From Thermomicrobiales bacterium (GTDB taxonomy: Bacteria; Chloroflexota; Chloroflexia; Thermomicrobiales; UBA6265): a stretch of DNA of 6,794 nt. Shown piece after piece: positions 1 through 4,424 of the stretch. Position 1 is the first letter of the stretch. Every line of letters starts with the position of its first letter. Under the pieces are notes generated by a model that worked only from the letters and a program-made list of their open reading frames with translations, ran no database searches and was not told where the DNA came from. Both the position numbers and the translations under genes were made by a program. The stretch lies in assembly GCA_025937615.1 (NCBI GenBank), contig JAICRA010000085.1:1-6794 (forward strand), in the 5' to 3' direction.

Positions 1-159
1 ACGGCGTCGCTCAAGAGCGTACAGTCCTCCCTCCGCTCCTTCTGCCGCTGGCTTCACGCGACAGGTCTGCTTCAGACAGACCTCCTGACCGGGGCGGGCA
101 GCCCACGGTTGTCCCAGACGATCAAAGAGACGTTCTCGGCGCATGGATGGGTCGCGTGA
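1..159 (+). pseudogene. Tyrosine recombinase/integrase remnant (core-binding domain only), 5' end outside the window
   Basis: The first frame is open from the window edge to a TGA at 157-159 and gives 52 residues. The stretch SLRSFCRWLHATGLLQTD is typical of the SAM-like N-terminal core-binding domain of XerC/D-type tyrosine recombinases: a helix with an LRSF-RWL pattern, then a GLL-TD turn. It is followed by a PRL stretch, as in the linker that normally leads into the catalytic domain. Here only about 15 more residues follow before the stop, so the catalytic domain with its R, HxxR and Tyr residues is absent. No reading frame downstream could supply it, because the next gene lies on the opposite strand and ends 3 nt away. 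The fragment is therefore most likely a truncated, non-functional integrase left by an old insertion. Alternatives are a protein carrying only the DNA-binding domain, or a chance resemblance in a short ORF. The true start is not visible. Confidence 0.45.
63..83. repeat. Perfect 7-bp inverted repeat (hairpin) near the end of the recombinase remnant
   Basis: AGGTCTG (63-69) and CAGACCT (77-83) are perfect reverse complements around a 7-nt spacer. A tighter alternative, GTCTG-CTT-CAGAC (65-77), is nested in the same bases. The hairpin lies about 80 nt beyond the stop of the minus-strand phosphatase gene, so it could act as a transcript end or stabiliser for that gene. There is no T-run after the stem in either direction, so it is not a classical intrinsic terminator. 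It may simply be a chance feature of the recombinase sequence. Confidence 0.35.
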
Positions 160-162
160 GCG

Positions 163-2220
163 CTACGAGGTGATTGTCGTCTGGACCGGGAGACCGGCTG
201 AACGGCCTTGCACAGCATTGAGCCAGCTCTTCAGTACCGCATGCAGCGCCGCCGCTCCGATGATCGGCGTTTCGGGCGCCGTGAACGCTGCGGGGTAGAG
301 CACAAACGGCTGGGTTTGCGGCCCACCGAGTCCCCCGTGGCACCCGACCAACTCCTCGAAGGCGGCCACTTCGCCGGTGGCCGGGTCCAATAGGCTGTTG
401 ACCAGGAAGTCCGGTGCGTTCCCGAATCCATTGGTCCGTTTCAGGTGGAGCTTGGCGTTTGGGCCAAAGGGCGTCAGCGGGTCGATACCGACGGCGTAGT
501 TGTGCTCCAGGTAGAAGAGTCCTTTGGATCCAACAACGAGCCCGCCATCGCTCTCCGAGTTCACCATCACGAAGCCGATGCCCTCATGCCGGACCAGACC
601 TCGTAACAAGTCCGGATAGGTGTCGACGATCTGCTCGTACGTCATGCGCTCCGGCAAATCCGGGAAGGAAATCAGACCGAGGTTGCCGGAGGCCAGGACG
701 ACGACATTGGCGGTGTCGGATGCGGCACTGGACTGCTGCGGGCTCTTCGGGTCGTCACTGATGACGATCCCGCCGTTGCTCGTTCGCCCTTGCAGCGCAC
801 GGTGCAGAAGACGAGAGGTCCGGCTGTCCTGACGTGCCGCCTCGGTCAATGCAAGGTTAACGTAACCATCGTCTTCGTCAGCTGACTCGAAACCGTTGAC
901 TTGGTGATTGGGCGAGACCAGATCCGTGACCAGTTCGGACAGCGTCTGCCCGTAACGCTGCTTGAACGTAGCACCCATACTCTGGCCGTGGTCCGAGAGA
1001 ACGACAAAGTGGTAAGGACGAGGCGCAGCGGCTGCCGCCCGCTCCAGGCGAGCGAAAGCCCCATCAATCGTGCGAAGGACCGCAAAAGCATCCGGCCGGT
1101 CGATCCCGGAGTGATGCGCGACTTCATCGTAGGCGAAAAAGGTCGCATAGACAGCCGGTACACCCCGGAACATGTCTGAGATCAGCATGAACACGCCGGC
1201 TTCTTGCATGGCCGTCGTCGTGCCGGAGCGCACGAGCGCGTACTTGAAATGCCGATCGATGCGGGGGCGTTCGTCTCGGTGCACCTGCGCCCGCGCCTGT
1301 CGCCGCTCCCGAGTAACGTCGCCGATAAAGAGTGCCAGCGTTCGGGCGAAGGTGTACGGGCTGGTGAAGAAAGCGACGTACGCGCGCGACGTGATCCGTT
1401 TCTTGTCGCCGACGGCGCTATAGGTGCAGAGACAATCGGGCGCATCGCCGGAAAAGATGTTCCAGCGACTAGCGCCTCCGTCAACTAGCAACCCTCGGCC
1501 GGTCGACAGCCGGTGCTCGACGTCGCTCGTCGTCGCCAGCTTGCTGGTGACCATCAGCTTGCCCGCCGGTTTGTCATACCAGCGGAAGGCGGGAATGTTC
1601 GTGTTGTCACCGAGGAGAATACCGGCCTGGCTGGCCGAGGTCTGGGACGAGAGATCCGGCTCCCAGCCAAGGAGCCGGTGAGTTCCGGTGGTCAACCAAC
1701 GCTGGAGCGTTGGCATGTCTCCCTGGTCGAGGGCCCGGCGCAGGATCGGCTCGGCGAGGCCGTCGATCTCCAGGAAGAGCACCCCAGGCACGCTGGTTTT
1801 TGGGGTCGTTGCGTAAGAGCGCTGCAGCGGTCTGACGACGAACCAGTCGTAGGCGCGATCGTCACTGAGCGAAAAGAATGCGCCGATGATGACGTAGCCA
1901 ATCGTGAGCACGAGGCTGATCAAAATGCCGGTCCAGATGCTGTCGATGGTGAGCCCCATGATGGGAACTTGACCGACCAGGTAGACGACCAGCCCGGTGA
2001 GTGCAAATGTCAGCACGGGAAAGAGGAGCGGATGGAATCGCGCCGAGAGGCTGTAGATGAACGGCCACGCCACCGCTAAGGCCAGCGAGATCACGACGGC
2101 GCCAACGAGCGCTGCTCTGAGTCCGGACAGGTTGAAGCCAGCCAAAAGCCAGGCGAGCAGCATGAGGAGCGCCGTCTGCGTCAGGGCAACGGCAAGTGCC
2201 CATCGCAAGAATCGACTCAT
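163..2220 (-). CDS. Membrane-anchored alkaline-phosphatase-superfamily phosphodiesterase with N-terminal phage-holin-4-like domain
   Basis: This 685-residue protein has two parts. Residues about 6-28, 34-56, 64-84 and 97-117 are four hydrophobic helices resembling the YvlD/phage holin family 4 domain. From about residue 145 onward it is a type I phosphodiesterase/nucleotide pyrophosphatase-like domain. The expected two-metal ligands can be read off in order: Asp153 in LEIDGL, a nucleophile at Thr194 or Ser195 in SSQTSASQAG, Asp365 and His369 in YDEVAHHSG, Asp410-His411 in VVLSDHG, and His628 in CHGGLGG. With all of these present the enzyme should be active and hydrolyse phosphate mono- or diesters; the substrate cannot be told. 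This holin-plus-phosphatase fusion is known in Chloroflexi and Actinobacteria. The ATG start is supported by GAGGG (2227-2231 on this strand) 6 nt upstream. The short, positively charged loop between helices 2 and 3 suggests that both termini are cytoplasmic, which is inferred only. The gene is divergent from the membrane operon and convergent with the recombinase remnant. Confidence 0.88.
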   Translation of the reverse strand: MSRFLRWALAVALTQTALLMLLAWLLAGFNLSGLRAALVGAVVISLALAVAWPFIYSLSARFHPLLFPVLTFALTGLVVYLVGQVPIMGLTIDSIWTGILISLVLTIGYVIIGAFFSLSDDRAYDWFVVRPLQRSYATTPKTSVPGVLFLEIDGLAEPILRRALDQGDMPTLQRWLTTGTHRLLGWEPDLSSQTSASQAGILLGDNTNIPAFRWYDKPAGKLMVTSKLATTSDVEHRLSTGRGLLVDGGASRWNIFSGDAPDCLCTYSAVGDKKRITSRAYVAFFTSPYTFARTLALFIGDVTRERRQARAQVHRDERPRIDRHFKYALVRSGTTTAMQEAGVFMLISDMFRGVPAVYATFFAYDEVAHHSGIDRPDAFAVLRTIDGAFARLERAAAAAPRPYHFVVLSDHGQSMGATFKQRYGQTLSELVTDLVSPNHQVNGFESADEDDGYVNLALTEAARQDSRTSRLLHRALQGRTSNGGIVISDDPKSPQQSSAASDTANVVVLASGNLGLISFPDLPERMTYEQIVDTYPDLLRGLVRHEGIGFVMVNSESDGGLVVGSKGLFYLEHNYAVGIDPLTPFGPNAKLHLKRTNGFGNAPDFLVNSLLDPATGEVAAFEELVGCHGGLGGPQTQPFVLYPAAFTAPETPIIGAAALHAVLKSWLNAVQGRSAGLPVQTTITS

Positions 2221-2468
2221 CTCCGGCCCTCATTCTGGTATGGCGTCACTCGCATGGCGATGGCCACGCCAGCTTGACGAACGGGACAAGCGGCATCGTC
2301 GTGGATCGAATCCATTGGTGGCTCGGAAGCGACGGCCGGCCCGCCGTGGCGGCGCGAACCGACGCCCCGTGCAGGCGAGGCTAACTGGGACGGCGGTGTA
2401 GTGGCACCGGTCAAAGGACGTATTCGCGAGCGCTATATCGCGGGTTCGACACGCCGAGCTGCACTAGT

Positions 2469-2547
2469 GCTTCGCACTGCCATCTACGGAATACTCCACC
2501 AGACGGATGCCACTACAACCTCGTGCACTCTAGAGTGGCGCAACTGC
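2469..2547 (+). repeat. Dispersed direct repeat, copy 1
   Basis: Aligned by eye with 4174-4251 at a constant offset of 1705 nt. Over 2490-2538, 38 of 49 ungapped positions match. Over 2469-2540, 50 of 72 match. A further AACTGC (2542-2547) matches after one single-base gap. The best shared blocks are TTCGC (2471-2475), AATACTCC (2490-2497), GACGGATG (2502-2509), CTACA (2513-2517) and CTCTA (2528-2532). Differences are not concentrated at one codon position, so conserved protein coding is unlikely. The copy ends about 91 nt before the DUF308 start codon. It could be a shared promoter or leader element, or the remains of a small mobile repeat. Confidence 0.6.
2526..2537. repeat. Perfect 12-bp palindrome in the DUF308 upstream region
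   Basis: CACTCTAGAGTG reads the same on both strands. It sits inside repeat copy 1 but is not preserved in copy 2, where the matching bases read CGCTCTACTCTG. A longer pairing, GCCACT (2509-2514) with AGTGGC (2534-2539), overlaps it. A dimeric repressor or activator site for the membrane operon is possible, but this is inferred only from symmetry and position. Confidence 0.35.
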
Positions 2548-2570
2548 GGTCGACGTTTGCGCTGCGACCG
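2538..2570. repeat. Interleaved inverted repeats upstream of the DUF308 gene
   Basis: GCGCAA (2538-2543) pairs with TTGCGC (2557-2562), and CGGTCG (2547-2552) pairs with CGACCG (2565-2570). The two stems interlock, so in RNA they could form alternative hairpins or a pseudoknot-like arrangement. The stems are only 6 bp each, so this could be chance in GC-rich DNA. The region lies 70-100 nt before the DUF308 start codon and may be part of its 5' leader. Confidence 0.25.
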
Positions 2571-2638
2571 GATCCTGACAACCGTCCGCTTGAGTATTGC
2601 GTTACGTGAGTCTTGATGCACGTCCCGGAAGGTGAGCG

Positions 2639-3361
2639 ATGCTAGAGAACGGTTCAGCGGGGACGACTTCGAGCGCCGGGGGCGGCGCTTCCGGCTACCG
2701 TCCCGAACAAACAACCCAGCAGACCGCCGTTTCCCCAGCCAGCACATCGGTCGGGGAAACCGATCTCACCCATCGGGCCAGATCGGCGGCAATCGACGTG
2801 GCGCGCGAAGCGCGGCCCTGGCGAGAAGACCAGAATTGGTGGGTGGTCGGAATCGAGGGACTGGTCGTATTACTCGTCGGCATTTACGCCGCGGTTCAGC
2901 CTGAGAACGCGGCCGGCATTATCCGCCAGCTCATCGCATTCGTGCTGCTCGTTATCAGCGCCGGTCGGATCATCGAGGGGTTCCGATTCCGCACGTCCGC
3001 GGCAGCGCCCTGGGCCGTCCTCCGCGGTGGTGTCGGGATCACCGTTGCCGCGCTGACACTCCTCTCGCCATTGTCCCAGTACATTCAAAGCGATGGCAGC
3101 AGGCAGATCCTGGGACTCGGCTTGCTGGCGTACGGGGTCCTGGGAGTCGTCGGAGCTCTCGCCGTGTCGGGAGAGCGTAGATATCGATGGGGAGCACTCG
3201 CCGGCGATGTGCTGGCGATCGTGCTGGGCTTCCTCACGCTCACCCGGGCGGCCGGCGAGCTGGCCGGCGGTCAGTTGCTTACCTGGGTACTGATTCTCGG
3301 TGGCATCGCGCTTCTCGTTCTTGCCTTCATGATTAGGAGTCGCATGGCCAGCGAGGCGTAA
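2639..3361 (+). CDS. DUF308/HdeD-like membrane protein
   Basis: A 240-residue integral membrane protein with six predicted helices at about residues 67-86, 91-113, 124-143, 155-177, 184-202 and 210-232. The layout of three helix pairs separated by short loops, with the RxIEGFRFR stretch after helix 2, matches the DUF308/HdeD family. HdeD is linked to acid resistance in E. coli, but most DUF308 proteins have no established function. It differs from the usual length of roughly 190 residues by a hydrophilic N-terminal tail of about 65 residues rich in Ser, Thr, Gly and Gln. This tail is probably disordered and cytoplasmic. The ATG is supported by GGAAGG (2627-2632), 6 nt upstream. The next gene begins 2 nt after the TAA, so the two are very likely co-transcribed. 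The family call rests on topology and pattern rather than on catalytic residues. Confidence 0.8.
   Translation: MLENGSAGTTSSAGGGASGYRPEQTTQQTAVSPASTSVGETDLTHRARSAAIDVAREARPWREDQNWWVVGIEGLVVLLVGIYAAVQPENAAGIIRQLIAFVLLVISAGRIIEGFRFRTSAAAPWAVLRGGVGITVAALTLLSPLSQYIQSDGSRQILGLGLLAYGVLGVVGALAVSGERRYRWGALAGDVLAIVLGFLTLTRAAGELAGGQLLTWVLILGGIALLVLAFMIRSRMASEA
3353..3356 (+). promoter_or_regulatory. Ribosome binding site supporting the GTG start of the BI-1-like gene
   Basis: GAGG lies 7 nt before the GTG at 3364, within the last codons of the DUF308 gene. It favours the GTG over the in-frame ATG at 3376, and it implies translation of the second gene close behind termination of the first. Confidence 0.55.
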
Positions 3362-3363
3362 TC

Positions 3364-4110
3364 GTGGCCTCGCAGATGCTCAACGACGCGACCTTTGCGC
3401 CGGGAAGCGTCGCGCTGCACCGTGAACCGACATCCGCGCCGACGATGACGTTGCGCGGGACGATCTTCAAGTCGCTCCTGCTCCTGCTCGTGGCGATCAT
3501 CTTCGGCGCGTTTGGCTGGAACCGCGCGCTCGACTGGTTCTCCACCTCCTCTGGGCTCTGGTGGCTGATCGGCTACTTCCTGCTGATCGGCTTGACCATC
3601 ATGGCCGCTGGTAACCCCGATCTTGCTTTCGCAGCCGGACTCCTGTACGCGGTGCTCATGGGTCTTTGGATGGGCGCGGTCTCCCGCGTCTACGAAGAGG
3701 CTTACGATGGGATCGTCGCTCAGGCGTTGCTGGCCTCAGTCGCCGCGTTCCTGGCCTGCCTGGTGCTCTACCTCACGGGCGCCGTGCGCGTCACCGCGAA
3801 CCTGACTAGAGCGATCATCACCGCCACGCTGGGGATTCTTGTGCTCTACCTTGTCGGATGGCTCCTCAGTCTCTTCGGCGTCGACCTTCTCTTTATCACC
3901 TCGCCAACGCCGCTGGGAATCGCTCTCAGCGTCGGTATCTGTCTCGTCGCGGCGTTCAACCTCTTTCTCGACTTCGCCATCGTGGACAAGGGGATCGCGG
4001 CAGGGGCTCCCGTGGCGATGGAGTGGTACGCCGCGTTCGGTCTGCTCGCGACACTGGTCTGGCTCTACGCGGAACTTCTTCGCCTCCTGGCCCTGCTTCG
4101 CAACCGTTGA
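3364..4110 (+). CDS. Bax inhibitor-1/YccA family membrane protein
   Basis: A 248-residue protein with about seven membrane helices (residues 33-52, 64-82, 87-106, 117-139, 147-172, 184-205 and 221-244). The C-terminal half has the pattern of the bacterial BI-1/YccA-like subfamily common in actinobacteria and Chloroflexi: GIVAQALLA, then GAVRVTANLTR, a long helix, FNLFLDFAIVDKGIAAG, and finally FGLLATLVWLYAELLRLLA before a basic end. In structurally studied BI-1 relatives such as B. subtilis YetJ, paired acidic residues in the membrane sense pH and gate a calcium leak. Asp203, Asp208 and Glu237 are candidates for that role here, by inference. The first 30 residues are polar and probably cytoplasmic. 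The GTG start leaves a 2-nt gap after the DUF308 gene. The pair is probably one transcript and may serve membrane or ion-stress tolerance, but no partner or substrate is visible. Confidence 0.85.
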   Translation: MASQMLNDATFAPGSVALHREPTSAPTMTLRGTIFKSLLLLLVAIIFGAFGWNRALDWFSTSSGLWWLIGYFLLIGLTIMAAGNPDLAFAAGLLYAVLMGLWMGAVSRVYEEAYDGIVAQALLASVAAFLACLVLYLTGAVRVTANLTRAIITATLGILVLYLVGWLLSLFGVDLLFITSPTPLGIALSVGICLVAAFNLFLDFAIVDKGIAAGAPVAMEWYAAFGLLATLVWLYAELLRLLALLRNR

Positions 4111-4169
4111 CGGAGAGGCACGTCGGCGCGACATCCGATCGATCGCGGCGGCAGCTCGCTCGAGGCTAG

Positions 4170-4190
4170 CCGCGGTTCGCGATGCCGCGG
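4170..4190. repeat. Paired CCGCGG sites able to form a hairpin
   Basis: CCGCGG occurs at 4170-4175 and again at 4185-4190. Each is self-complementary, so the two can pair as a 6-bp GC stem around a 9-nt loop. The position, 60-80 nt after the BI-1-like stop codon, fits a transcript-end structure, but no T-run follows. The repeat also overlaps the left part of dispersed repeat copy 2. Confidence 0.25.
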
Positions 4191-4251
4191 GCCAAATACT
4201 CCGCTGGACGGATGGCGCTACACCCTCCTGCGCTCTACTCTGGGGAACTGC
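4174..4251 (+). repeat. Dispersed direct repeat, copy 2
   Basis: Partner of 2469-2547 at a constant offset of 1705 nt, with the same orientation relative to the following gene. The shared blocks are TTCGC (4176-4180), AATACTCC (4195-4202), GACGGATG (4207-4214), CTACA (4218-4222), CTCTA (4233-4237) and AACTGC (4246-4251). The copy ends about 173 nt before the glucosidase start codon, against 91 nt for copy 1. The palindrome of copy 1 is not kept. Confidence 0.6.
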
Positions 4252-4333
4252 CCTCGGACGATCGGCCATGGCGATGCCGTCGGGCCTGCTGGGATTTCGG
4301 CCTGCGAGCCCAAATCGACGCTGTAGAGATACG

Positions 4334-4353
4334 GGCCGGCCTGAGCGGCCTTT
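4334..4353 (+). terminator. Weak terminator-like hairpin
   Basis: GGCCG (4334-4338) and CGGCC (4346-4350) form a 5-bp stem around a 7-nt loop, followed directly by TTT and then CCTC. The stem and T-run are short. The structure lies 224 nt past the BI-1-like stop codon and 72 nt before the glucosidase start, so it could end the membrane-operon transcript. A chance hairpin is equally plausible. Confidence 0.2.
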
Positions 4354-4411
4354 CCTCGCTATGCGTCGCCCGTTCGATCGCCACGGCCAACCCGGCATGA
4401 CCTAGACGATT

Positions 4412-4417
4412 GAGGAG
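4412..4417 (+). promoter_or_regulatory. Ribosome binding site of the glucosidase gene
   Basis: GAGGAG lies 7 nt before the ATG at 4425. This is close to ideal spacing and sets the start of the glucosidase reading frame. Confidence 0.7.
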
Positions 4418-4424
4418 CCAGTCG

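Larger units (their letters stand above)
2221..2638. other. Divergent intergenic region, 418 bp, no supported gene
   Basis: This stretch separates the starts of the minus-strand phosphatase gene and the plus-strand DUF308 gene, so promoters for both should lie here. I could not assign a -35/-10 pair with confidence on either strand. The small open frames in it have no recognisable protein features. What it does hold is one copy of the dispersed repeat shared with the gap at 4111-4424, a perfect 12-bp palindrome at 2526-2537, and overlapping inverted repeats at 2538-2570. The Shine-Dalgarno sites of both flanking genes lie at its ends. Confidence 0.75.
4111..4424. other. Intergenic region between the membrane operon and the glucosidase gene, no supported gene
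   Basis: These 314 bp contain no reading frame that resembles a protein. They hold the second copy of the dispersed repeat (4174-4251), a 10-bp palindrome CGATCGATCG (4136-4145), two CCGCGG sites 9 nt apart (4170-4190), a weak terminator-like hairpin (4334-4353), and the ribosome binding site of the glucosidase. The length of the gap suggests that the glucosidase has its own promoter, but I could not identify one. Confidence 0.7.

Noticed and set aside
2217..2414. A 65-codon minus-strand frame whose TGA overlaps the ATG of the phosphatase gene, suggesting a translationally coupled upstream gene.
   Set aside because: It needs a TTG start, has no recognisable protein features, and lies over non-coding DNA rich in inverted repeats. 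The phosphatase has its own ribosome binding site.
2437..2470. GGGTTCGA near 2442-2449 looks like the T-loop of a tRNA.
   Set aside because: The flanking bases do not form a T-stem, and no acceptor or anticodon stem can be built around it.
2471..2495. TTCGCA and AATACT, conserved in both repeat copies, as a -35/-10 promoter pair.
   Set aside because: The spacing is only 13 nt, too short for a standard sigma-70 promoter. It is kept only as part of the repeat observation.
2590..2618. TTGAGT (2590-2595) as a -35 box for the DUF308 gene.
   Set aside because: At 17-nt spacing the -10 position reads TTGATG, which matches the consensus poorly. No better pair was found.
2253..4276. A 10-nt match CATGGCGATG at 2253-2262 and 4267-4276, as an extension of the dispersed repeat.
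   Set aside because: It is not at the same offset or order as the repeat copies and is short enough to occur by chance.
3736..4398. A 220-codon minus-strand frame opposite the BI-1-like gene.
   Set aside because: Its translation is highly charged and low in complexity, as expected from the reverse strand of a GC-rich membrane-protein gene. The plus-strand frame has clear family motifs.
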